The position numbers were made by a program, and so were the translations under genes. The notes beneath the pieces are model-generated. The model was not told the origin of the DNA and did no database searches. It saw only the letters and a program-made list of their open reading frames with translations. Positions 23,769-34,700 of a stretch of 64,000 nt of DNA are shown here, in pieces; position 1 is the first letter of the stretch, and each line of letters begins with the position of its first letter. The DNA is from Helianthus annuus (taxonomy: Eukaryota; Streptophyta; Magnoliopsida; Asterales; Asteraceae). Location of the stretch: assembly GCF_002127325.2 (NCBI RefSeq), contig NC_035439.2:140369901-140433900 (forward strand), read 5' to 3'.

Positions 23769-24476
23769 GTGGTACGTGAATTCGCCGATGTATTTTCGGA
23801 AGATTTACCGAGAATACCGCCAGAACGGGAGGTAGAGTTCGGAATCGAATTGATTCCGGGCGCAAAACCTGTGGCCAAGGCGCCGTATCAGCTCGCACCA
23901 TCAGAGCTACAAGAATTGATGTCCCAAATCCAAGACCTGCTCGACAAGGGGTTTATTCGGCCGAGTGTGTCCCCGTGGGGCGCACCGGTGCTCTTTGTGA
24001 AGAAGAAGGATGGAAGCATGCGCATGTGCATTGATTACCGAGAGTTGAAAAAACTCATGGTGAAGAATCGATATCTGCTCCCAAGAATTGACGACCTATT
24101 TGACCAATTGCAAGGTGCAAGTTGGTTCTCCAAGATCAACCTTAGATCAGGGTATCATCAGTTGAAAGTCGAGGAGAAGGATGTACCGAAGACGGCCTTC
24201 TGTACACGGTACGGACATTACGAATTCCTCGTGATGTCCTTCGGATTAACTAATGCACCCGCAGCTTTCATGGACCTCATGAACCGGGTTTGCAAGCCGA
24301 TGTTGGACAAGTCGGTGATAGTATTCATCGACGACATTTTGATATATTCGAAGAATGAAGCAGAACACGCAAGTCATTTACGTGAAGTGTTGGAGACGCT
24401 CAGAAGAGAGAAGTTGTATGCAAAATTCTCGAAATGTGCCTTCTGGTTACGAGAGGTGCAGTTTCTCGGGCACATC
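23769..24476 (+). pseudogene. pol: E2 reverse transcriptase, truncated and with an altered active site
   Basis: The frame reads from [13 protein letters not shown] through the RT fingers and palm to VQFLGHI, where it joins Athila-derived DNA. Motif A reads [12 protein letters not shown]: the Asp that binds catalytic metal in the family is Asn here. The later FIDDILIYS is intact. PLPRIDD is LLPRIDD. The RT C-terminus and nearly all of RNase H are missing; the sequence resumes at 58525. The change of the essential Asp means this copy could not have been active in its present form even before it was split. Confidence 0.85.
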
Positions 24477-25883
24477 TTTAGGAGCGTAGCATGGTCCTCT
24501 AAGGTACGTTGGGTAGCCTGATAATTGGGAAAGAAGGTCCTCTATCCTAGACAAACTACCACCTGACCCCTCACTCTTAGGTTGAACCTCTTGGTTTGAC
24601 CCCTCACCTCTAAACTGCCCCCCTGAACCTGAACTAGCAAATTGACCTGTTTGACCCGACCCCCCACTAGAATAAAAACCTGGCCCCCTACTTTGGTATT
24701 GACCTGACGGAAAACCAGGGGGGTTACCTGAGGAGCGATAATTATTAGCACGCCAATTAGAGTTACTATTGTTGAACGGGTTAGTTGGACCCCTATTTTG
24801 ACCTGCTAAATACTCGACCTGCTCTAGGGTGATGGTTGGGCAATCTATGGTGTCATGTCCCCCTCTACAAACCTCGCATCTATCTACCTTCTTCTTAATT
24901 TCTAGCAACTCTTTGGTGATATAGTCAAGCTGAGATATTACCTTTGAGTCTGAAACGACTTGATTCACTCCTCGAGAGGATGAGGAGGTAATCACAGGAT
25001 TGGAATTCCTGCCGGTAGCACTATGATCTATATCAGCATGAGCGAAGCTCTCAAAGAGGTCGTTGCAGTCAGCCACAGTTTTCTTTCCCATTAGGTGGCC
25101 TCCTGCGGATGTGTCAAATCGGGCCTTGCACTCAGGGGTAAGACCATTATAAAATTTTTCTACTAAGGCCCAATCCGAAAGTCCATGTTGGGAACAACGC
25201 GAGAGCAATGTTTGAAACCTCTCCCATGCTAAGTGATAAGGTTCGTCAGGCTCCATTCTGAAGGAATGGATCTGGTCTCGAAGGCGGGAGGCCTTCGCAG
25301 GTGGGAAATACTTAGCAAGGAAGGCATCTCTAAGTCCAGCCCAAGTGGTGTAAGTACCTGCCGGCTGCGAATCAAGCCAGGTGGCTGCGCGGCCAGCAAG
25401 CGAAAAGGGGAAGACTTGGAGATAGCGGGCATCAAGATTCACACCTTCGATACCGAAGGTGCTACACAGACGGGTGAGACGGTTGATATGTGCTGGCGCG
25501 TCTTCATCATCACGACCGTGAAACTGACAAGAGTTGTTAATGGCAGTCATGATGTATGAAGGAATTTGCCAAGACTTATCATTGGTGATTTCAGGGAGGG
25601 TGATGGGTGAGTTTGCGGTAAAACCCGCGGTGGAACGCTGGTGGACAGTTTGGTTTTCGGCCATTTGGTGAACTGGTGGTGGACTAGGGTGACGGGAGGG
25701 TGGTGGGGAATTGTGGGGTGATGACTTAGGGGTAAAGTCGAAGTTCGGTGGTTTAGATGGAAGTGTAGAGTCAGAAAGGGCTGAAGATGAAGTTGGGGGT
25801 TTTCGAACCTGAGGGATTGGTGTGGAGACGGAAGACTTGTCAATTGGTGGCTTCACTGGTCCCTGCGAACGCGTGTGGGGCAT
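24477..25883 (-). pseudogene. gag: Athila-like gag, truncated third unit
   Basis: From the Met at 25883 (MPHTRSQG) this is the same as the gag of the two complete units up to the SRIEDLLSQL region. There an 11 bp deletion (relative to 34982-34992) shifts the frame, and at 24475-24480 the sequence joins E2 RT. The zinc knuckle CEVCRGGHDTIDC is kept. The minus-strand frame then runs into antisense E2 sequence, so its last residues are an artefact of the fusion. Confidence 0.88.
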
Positions 25884-26052
25884 GAACTGCAAAACCAAGA
25901 ATAAAACAAGTAAGTCAACTCCAATAAAAGACTCAAAGAAATACGAAAAAGACACTAAAAGTACTTAGACTCCTACGACTCACAAACACACAAAAAGCAC
26001 GTAACGATATCAGTTGAAATCCAAACAAAGCAGTTAACGCAATTGCCAACAG

Positions 26053-26070
26053 TCCCCGGCAGCGGCGCCA
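26053..26070 (-). promoter_or_regulatory. Athila primer binding site, tRNA-Asp (unit with partial gag)
   Basis: The minus strand reads TGGCGCCGCTGCCGGGGA, differing by one base from the usual tRNA-Asp primer site of Athila-type elements. It lies 6 bases inside the LTR end. Confidence 0.85.
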
Positions 26071-26076
26071 AAAACT

Positions 26077-27671
26077 TGATGTGGAAAAAGTAGTTCAACT
26101 AAATAAACTAAATTACCCTAAATTAAGACTCAAGTAATAAAAATCTAGACTCTTTAACCTGACTAAACTACTCACCGGCAAGTGTACCGGTCGACTCTAG
26201 CACAGAAAAGTAAGTCCGGATGTCGAACCCACAAGGACTCTATGAATTACGTTAACGACTAAACTTAGACTAGATACTGACACGACTAAACAAATATTGT
26301 GTTTGGGGGGGGGGTTTACTAAAATCCTAAAATTATGATTAAATTGAAATTAACTAAAACACGAACGAAAACTAAGGTTTTGTTTCAGATGAGATTAAGG
26401 GCTACCTAGACTTGAATCCAGTTTAACTACAAATGGACTTCTAACGGTTTTATTGTTGTATGGAGCCGGGATCGTTAAATACTAAACCTTAAGGTATTTC
26501 AATGCTAAGACTTCCCGACCCTTCTCAGGAAGAAACCTAGGAAACCCTACAAGGCTGTTATGATTACCGACTGTTAGATTTCCTCTCAGTCCTCTAACGT
26601 CTCTAAAAGTGCCCTAATATGACTATCTACCTCTCAGCGCGATAATCTAAGGCAATTCTAGGTTCTGACTTGGTTTACTAGACACAAATGCAATTAGGGA
26701 AATAAGATCGACTTCTCTCAAAACCTATCTTAGATATATATTACACTGCGACCTAATAACTAACTCGAGCCTCTCAGCGACAAGTTAAGCAGAATATTTA
26801 CTTCTAATTGTATTTTAATTACTGTTTCTAAGGCTATCGGCCGATTTACCCAAAGATCACCCGAACCCGCAAGGATGCAAATAATCAACACAGATCTATT
26901 ATGTGATAAAGACCGTTACTAAAATCTATGTGAAACAGCAAACAATCCACAATCAAAAGTAAATACACATATGCACCAAATCAGAAAATCTAGAACACTT
27001 TACTTTCAAAGTCAATCCACAATCAAACAATAAAAACCGTTAAAAGATCCAAACATAAATTAAACCTTCATCAAATCTAGGTAGTATCTAAGTTTAGCCA
27101 AGAAACATGTTGTTCAAATCAAACAAAACAAGTTCAAAACAAGAATTCATCATAAAGTATTGAAAACGCAAAAATAAGGAACACCGGGAGATAAAACCCG
27201 AAAGATCTTCACTCTCACGATCCAAGCTTCAACCGGATGATTCCCGTTAGCCAAAATACTCCGAAAAGCTCAAAATCTCCTCTGAAATTCGTCCTAGGGT
27301 TTCTTGATTCGCAATTAGGGTTTTTCAGTTAAGTTTCTTGGTAATTTAAGTCAAACCCTAAACCAGAAGTCAAAATCAGTCAAACAGGGACCCTCGCGTG
27401 GCGCGAGGGTGGCTAGGCGTCACGCGGCGCCTCTAAACTCAATTTCTTGATTTTTTAATTCTTATAGAATTCCAGCTTCTCCGACGCGCGTACGAATCCC
27501 GTTTTTCTTCCGAACTGCTCGTTTTTACTCGTTTTTCAACACTTTAAGCTACGGGACCTGAAATCAAAGCTTAACGTCAGCAGTATCATAGTTCTAACCT
27601 AAAACAGACTCAAAACGACTGAAAACTGACCAAAATATACACTATAAACATATGTACTTTTCAGTACATCA
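26077..27671 (-). repeat. Athila LTR1 (1,595 bp)
   Basis: The plus strand begins TGATGTGGAAAAAG and ends TTTTCAGTACATCA; the termini form TGATG/CATCA. A G run of 10 is at 26305-26314 and a CpG-dense hairpin block at 27390-27436. It differs from LTR2 mainly at about 27464-27470 (cttatag in place of cttttcc). Confidence 0.92.
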
Positions 27672-27690
27672 AACATCCCCACACTTACTC
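27672..27690 (-). promoter_or_regulatory. Athila polypurine tract (unit 1)
   Basis: The minus strand reads GAGTAAGTGTGGGGATGTT directly before the LTR start TGATG, the place and composition expected for the plus-strand DNA primer. Confidence 0.75.
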
Positions 27691-29120
27691 TTTTTTCGTC
27701 CTCGAAAAAGAATTATGCAACGGAATCAGAAACGAACAATTACTCGGGTCAAAAGTATAGGTACAATTAATTAAAACCAAAGCTTGCGTTAGCTGCGATT
27801 GCGAATATACTTTATCCACTCTAAACCCGAATCCAATCCCAAACCCTTATCATGTGAATTTAATTTAAGTGCGGTCAATCCACCTAGGGTCTCACACTAG
27901 AATCAACAGTCCACCTACTCCCAACTCAAGCTTATAGGACTAAAAGAACGATCATTTGACCAATTCCTAACCGTTTTATACCAAGATAAAGAGAATTTGA
28001 AATCAAATCTATATATTTTTTTTCATTTTTTTTTTCAGCTTGCTTTTTTTTTTTTTTTCAAGTTCATTTTCGTGAGACTAGACGATGCTTTCCCTAACCC
28101 AGCGGTATTCCGACTGTAGAGTCGCTATCCCCAATCACAGATTACATAGGTTTCGGTACTTTTATTCGGCAAGTCGATTTCACACATCCCAGAGGCATTC
28201 CGGCTGTAGAGTCGCTATCCCCAACCACAGATTACATAGGCCTGTGTTACTTTCATTTAGTTTCTAGCTCACTTTTATTTATTTTTTCTCTTTTTTTTTT
28301 CAGCGAGATATGATAAAAAACTCTAACTATCTTAGCTTATAACGGCATCCCTTATACTATTTTTGCTAGTTTTAGTTTCCCATATTTCCCAGGCGAGAAC
28401 CCACTAGCAGACCGACAATTAAGGTATATTAACTCAAAGGGACTTAGAACCAAAACCCGGGCCTATCCACATATCCCAAACTAGACGCAAACTTGGTTTA
28501 TTTAGATCTCATATTATAATTATTTGAACCCGAGCAAAAATTCATTTTTTTCTATCATTTTCCGCTTTATTTTGCAAACTTCTTTTTATTTCGAAAGACA
28601 TTTTCTGATTTTTCAATTTTTTTTATAATAATAAAGACTCAATATTTACATGTATCCCATCCCCACACTTAGAGATTTGCATTGTCCCTAATGCAAGAAC
28701 GAAAATACGACTCAACAACTACGTAAAAAAAATAAAAACTAAATAACGAACTAACGAACTAGACTCGACGACGAAATAAAAATACAACAACAACAAAAAG
28801 AAGGAAAACGACTTAACTCAATATGTGAGACTGTCAAAGTGCCAGTCGTTTCCACATAGCCCTCCAATACCGAACGTGCTCAGCAAACAGTACCAAACTC
28901 CCTCACACACGAACGGAAAGCGGCTCCAAATCATCAACCTAAAACCAACATAGCATACCAAACCAACTACTACAAACGTTCAACGTACCAACATCCCAAG
29001 TTCAGACAGAAAATAAAAATATGTCTGCTAGTACAACCATATCGAATCTACCAAAACAGCATAAACCAAAAAAAAATAAAGATATCAAAGGATATATGCT
29101 GCTTCAGTCCATCCGCTCCA
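27691..29120 (-). other. Athila 3' noncoding region (unit 1)
   Basis: About 1.4 kb between the accessory ORF and the LTR, with no long frame. It holds several poly-T/poly-A runs, a 90 bp tandem pair at 28095-28242, and a second copy of the polypurine-like AAGTGTGGGGAT (minus strand, 28659-28670). Confidence 0.7.
28095..28242 (-). repeat. 90 bp tandem duplication in Athila 3' region
   Basis: The phrase 'ctgtagagtcgctatcccc' starts at 28114 and again at 28204, with about 40 well-conserved bases in each unit. The same pair is present in the second Athila unit. Confidence 0.8.
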
Positions 29121-30510
29121 TCACTCCTCATCATCCCCAGAATCCTCCTCCATCTGCTGACTACCTAAACCGCCGGCCTGCTGCCAACCGAACTGACCAG
29201 TGTAGGCATATCCACTCTGACCTCCCCACTGGTCATACCCCGGGTACTGACCATACACATAGGGGCCTGCTGGTCGCCTCCGTAAACCGGTGGAGGTAAT
29301 AGTCCGGCAAAAGGCTGTGGTACCGGTGCATTAAGTGCCATACCTGACATCATGTATCGGAGCATATCATCCTGCCTGTGGTGGCTCTGCATCACCCACT
29401 GCTGGTCCACCCGCATCCTACTGTCCATCTGATCCAACCTCTCCTGGGTGTAGTCAAAAGCAGCCTCGGGAGTGAACGGGTTGGGTCTCGGCGGTCTAAC
29501 CGGCCGTGGTGGAGGGACCGCACGCCTCTCTCGAGGTACCGGCTGTCTCTGTGGGGGAGCTCCAACCTCATGGTTCCACTCTGGTGGATCAGATTGGGTA
29601 AGAATACCCGCCAACTGAAGGTCCAAAACACCCCAACGAACTGTAGGCATACCCACATTCATCTCAGTAAGTTTGTACTTTGTGAGAGCCCGAATGTTCC
29701 TTGCCAACCTAGTGATGTAAGGGCCCATATCCAAAGCAGCCCTTTTACCTCCCCGACGAGGCCTATTGAACGACCACGCGAAGAAGCTAGCCAAATTCCA
29801 GTTCCGCTTCTCCACCATACACATCAAGGCGAAGATATCTAGCCAATTTGCCTTGTTCTCCCCCGACTTTCTCGCCACCACAGTCGTCGCTAACATCTTT
29901 AAAATATACCTGTAAATCGGGTCACGAACCGATGAGATAAGGTTCGTGTGCGCGAACGACTGTGTCGAGATCGAACCCCAAAATTCACCCAACTCTGTCG
30001 GGCCCAAACTCTTCGGCCTATTATAGTTAAACACACCCCGAAGCCCATTCACGAACTCTTCCGTCGCTACCTCTTCCGACGAATACAAACCCAGTGCCAC
30101 CCCAAATTGGGGTATAGTCATCTCGTACAAATTCCTCCCCAACGAAAATGATACCGCATTAGCTTCAGAAAATGCACCCTCCTTGTGACGGAAGGTACAA
30201 TGGAACTCTATAGTAAGCTCGGTATATTGCGTCTCTTCACACGCATAACCATCCGCAACCTTGGTCCTAGCAACTCATTTACCCGTTCACTCGCCCCCAT
30301 ACTCTCCAACCATTCCCAATCTATGATCCGATGTTCCAAAGTTTGGGTTACCACATACTTTTTCATCTTAACCCTTTCTTTAGTATCTTCATCAAAGTCT
30401 AACATCGGATGATCACTCAACTTGTCAATCTTGGCGTACACTCTCCTATCGTTCCCACGATACTTGATTCTTCTCTTTCTTGGGTTGGACGAGGATCCTG
30501 CACCTGACAT
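29121..30510 (-). pseudogene. Athila accessory ORF (ORF X), frameshifted
   Basis: This is a second protein downstream of pol, absent from chromoviruses. It begins MSGAGSSSNPRKRR (30510) with a basic stretch that could be a nuclear signal. A frame change near 30255 (apparently one lost G) leads to a long frame containing EMTIPQFGVALGLY, PIYRYILKMLATTVVARKSG and FALMCMVEKRNW. I recognise these as typical of the ATHILA ORF1-type (PF03078-like) plant retroelement protein of unknown function. A second frame change near 29250 leads to a Gln/Gly/Tyr-rich, then acidic end (QQMEEDSGDDEE) with a stop at 29121. The long middle frame by itself ends at 29165. No catalytic motif or transmembrane segment is evident. 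Both complete units carry the same two breaks. Confidence 0.7.
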
Positions 30511-31797
30511 GATCTGCAAAACAAGACATATTTGACAAGAAAACAATGCAGATTATTAGTACCACGAGCTATTTTTGGTCTCTTTAATTTTTTTTTTAAT
30601 TTTTTTGTGTTTTTATATTTTTTAAAGAAAAACAAAAAAACAATAAAGAAATAGCCGTATAGCATTTCGTTCGCGGCTAATTTCGAAGCAAAAATGGGTT
30701 ACCGTTTACAAAGGCGTAAGTTACACATCCTTTCGCCCGAATGGAGATTGAGTACGGGCAAAAAGTTGTGAACTTGTACATGCATATAAGTAAACCCGAC
30801 ACTAGACTCAAACTACTATCCTAAAAACACTTCTAGACTCACGACTCGAACGAACTACGACTCAATGTACACTATCTCCTCCCGGCACTTTAATTGTCCT
30901 CAATTAAGCATAAGTGCCAAAATATCCCCACACTTGAGGCGAAAACACGTGAGAGTTGGACATTTTAAACCTTAACATAACATTTGAAGCAACAAAATCT
31001 GTTAAGGAAACTAAATTCGTTTGCAAAAATCAGTTCAAAAACTTATTTTTTTTTTTAGCAAAAATCCATAGTTACACCCAAACAAACCCGCAAAGCTTAA
31101 ACATGATGCGTAGTGGTCCAAACATACCCCAAACGTGCCAAACAACCTCAAGCAAACCAACCCGAACCATCCGCAGACCCGATTTGTATGTAACATCCAA
31201 ACCTTACCACCTACATACCACTAACATGACAAAGAGGAGCAAAAATTCTAACTTTAAGACCCTACACAAACCCTAACACCAAGACAAGACTGACCCGACA
31301 CTAAAACAAGGCAATAAAGCTACCTACTAGTGAGAAATTACAAGAAACATACCTTGGAATCGGATTGAACAAGAAAAATGAGGTCTTGAACTTTTTGCAC
31401 ACGGATTTGCCCAAAATCGTGAAAATGGGGTGAGAAATCGGGTGAAATAGATGGCTAAGATTGTGGGGAACGTGATTGTGGTGATTTTGGAAGAAAAATG
31501 GAGCGATTTGGTGAAAAAAACGAGTGAGATATGGTGAAAATGGTGAAATTCGCGTTTTAGGGTTTGGAAAGGGGAAAGGAAAGGGTTTCAGCGAACAGGT
31601 TCAAGTTAAAAACGATTTCAAAAGGTCCAGGGGGCGTCGCGTGACGCGACAGGGGGGTCACCCAGGCCTCGCGTAACGCGGCGGGTCTGAAAACAATTTA
31701 TTTGAACCCTTAACCCCTCGCGTGACGCGAAGGGGCTAGGCGTCGCGCGAGGGTCTGTTTTTGGCAGAATGTTGCGTGAAAAATTCTTGTTCATGCC
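30511..31797 (-). other. Athila region between truncated pol and ORF X (unit 1)
   Basis: No integrase core or other long frame is found here, though the integrase should follow pol. On the minus strand it begins with CpG-rich hairpin blocks (31625-31765), continues through AT-rich sequence with a third AAGTGTGGGGAT (30924-30935), and ends in CTTGTTTTGCAG (30525-30514), three bases before the ORF X ATG. That last sequence looks like a 3' splice site. Confidence 0.65.
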
Positions 31798-34700
31798 TTA
31801 GAAAACCTTTTGTGCCGTCACATTCGCTCCGTGATGGCCCCCCGTTAAACCCTCGTGCACATGTCTAAGGATGTCTAAACCATCCTCCTTTGAAACGCAT
31901 CTCCTAAGCACTCTATCTCCACCTATCCTAAATAGGTAAGGGTCGTCCCAAATATACTTCCTAGCCTCCCTAAGAAGCTTTTTCTTTTGTTGGTAGGACA
32001 TACCCCTCACAAGATCTCCGGTTGCCAAATAGTTTGCCAAATCCGAAAACCATGGCAAACCCTCTACCTCGGCACTAACAAAATCTATGGTTTCGTGGGG
32101 AAAGGTATCTCCTATGGAATCCTCACGAACCTCCTCTCTCTTTGGATCCTCTAATCGTGACAAGTGGTCGGCGGCCACATTTTCTGCTCCCTTTTTATCC
32201 TTAATTTCTATATCGAACTCGGAGAGCAAAAGAATCCATCTAATAAGACGCGACTTTGCGTCTTTCTTTTGAAACAGAAATCGCAAAGCGGAATGGTCGG
32301 TGAACACGGTGGTTTTAGAAAGCACGAGATATGAGCGAAACTTGTCAAACGCAAACACTACGGCTAAGAGTTCCTTTTCCGTCGTGGTATAGTTCTCTTG
32401 AGCATCGTTTAGAGTTTTGCTCGCGTAGTAGATCGGATGAAAGTGTTTATCGACTCTTTGACCTAGGACCGCACCTACAGCATAATCGCTTGCGTCACAC
32501 ATGAGCTCGAAAGGTAAACTCCAATTGGGCGAAACAAGTATCGGGGCACTAACAAGTTTTTCTTTCAAGAAGTCGAACGCCTTGATGCACTCCTCGTCGA
32601 AGACAAAAGGTACATCCTTCTCTAAAAGCCTAGTCATCGGGCGTGTGATTTTGGAAAAATCCTTTATAAAACGCCTATAAAAGCCCGCATGACCCAAAAA
32701 GCTCCTAACGGACTTAACACTAGTAGGTGGAGGCAATCTACTTATTGTATCTATCTTGGCCCTATCCACCTCTATGCCTTCTCTCGACACCTTGTGTCCT
32801 AACACTATCCCCTCCGTCACCATAAAGTGACACTTCTCCCAATTCAACATAAGATTTGTCTCTATGCACCTCTTAAGCATCCTATCAAGATTAGAAAGAC
32901 ATTGGTCGAAAGTGGTGCCATAAACCGAGAAGTCATCCATGAAAACCTCCATGGAAGTCTCAAGCATGTCTTGGAATATGGCTACCATGCACCTTTGGAA
33001 AGTTGCCGGAGCGTTGCATAACCCGAAAGGCATGCGGCGATACGCATAAGTGCCGTAAGGGCATGTGAATGTCGTTTTATCTTGATCCTCCGGGGCGATG
33101 GGGATCTGAAAATAACCCGAAAATCCATCGAGAAAACAATAGAATTGTTGACCCGCTAGACGCTCCAACATTTGGTCAATGAATGGTAAGGGGAAGTGAT
33201 CTTTCCGGGTGGCGTCGTTTAACTTTCGATAATCTATGCATACACGCCAACCGGTAACGGTACGGGAAGGGATTAACTCGTTCTTTTCATTCATGATCAC
33301 TGTCATCCCACCCTTTTTTGGGACGACTTGGGTCGGGCTAACCCATGGTGAATCGGAAATGGGGTAAATTACCCCGGCATCTAACAACTTGAGAACCTCT
33401 TTCTTAACAACCTCTTGCATGTTCGGATTAAGGCGCCTTTGAGGTTGCACCACCGGCTTATAGTCATCTTCCATGAGTATTCGGTGGGTGAAATAGGCGG
33501 GGCTTATGCCCTTGATATCCGAAAGGCGCCATGCAATAGCTTCCCTATTCACTCTCAACACCTCTAATAACCTACCCTTCTCTCCCTCCTCTAACTTAGA
33601 CGAAATAATGACGGGATTCTCAGAACCCTCACCTAAGAAAGCATACTCTAAGTGGGATGGGAGGACCTTGAGTTCTAAAGGGGCGGGTTTCTCTATAGGA
33701 GTACTTTCACTCTCACTCTTAATTTCACTCAATTCTAGCACTTCGGGAACCCACTCGTCCTCGTCTACCTCTTTATTCTCACTAACAATCTCCTCTACCT
33801 TCTCAACTACCTCCTCTAGCCTACTCTCGACTAGGTCGGCTCCACTAATATAGTCAAAGCAATGGTCAACACAAGATAAGAAAGACTCTATGAAATAGAC
33901 CGAGTGACAAGGACTACTAAGATCGTCGGAACCACTAGGGTGTTCCATGGAGCGTGCTATCTCGAAAGTCACCCTCTCCTCGCCGACTTGAAGTGTGATT
34001 TTCCCGTCGAAGACATCGATGATGGCCTTGGCGGTACACAAGAATGGGCGTCCTAGAATGATGGGAACCTTTTCGTCGGCTTCCATATCAAGAACGACAA
34101 AGTCTACGGGGAAGACGAACTTATCCACTTTGACTAGAAGGTTTTCAATAATGCCTCGTGGATACTTAACGGACCTATCGGCTAGCGACAAAGACATGCG
34201 TGTAGGTGACAACTCTCCTAGACCTAACCTCTCATACAAAGAGTATGGCATTAGGTTTATACTCGCTCCTAGGTCGGCTAGGGCCCTACACTCGGTATCG
34301 CTCCCAAACAAGCACGGGATGGTAAAAAGGCCCGGATCCGTCAATTTTTCCGGAACCTTGTTCAACACTACGGCGGAACATCCTCCACTAAGGGGGATGT
34401 TAGAAACCTCTCCTAACCTATCCTTGCGTTTTAGAAGGTCTTTTAGGAATTTTGCATATTTCGGCATTGATTGAAGAGCTTCTATAAAAGGAAGGTTGAT
34501 CCTAAGCTGCTTAAAGATCTCTAAAAATTTTCCGTACTCTTTGGAATAAGTTTGATTTTTAAGGCGGGAAGGAAACGGAGCACGGGAAGTATCAACATTG
34601 GGTGAAGGAACAACCTGAACGGGTTTCTTTCCTACGCTCTTCTCACTCGAAGGCCCCCCGGTGTGTGCGGTACTTTCTGGGATTAACCTAGGTTGCACTT

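Noticed and set aside
23700..23835. Programmed frameshift between E2 protease and RT
   Set aside because: I see no slippery heptamer with a downstream structure, and the element has other breaks; decay is the simpler explanation.
24447..25955. A 502-codon minus-strand frame as one protein
   Set aside because: Its last part is Athila gag out of frame after an 11 bp deletion, then antisense E2 RT; it is a fusion artefact.
29378..29842. 154-codon plus-strand frame
   Set aside because: It is the antisense shadow of ORF X and is repeated at 39850-40314 for the same reason.
34000..34480. Plus-strand frames of about 160 codons opposite Athila pol
   Set aside because: Antisense shadows of the open gag-pol frame, identical in both units.
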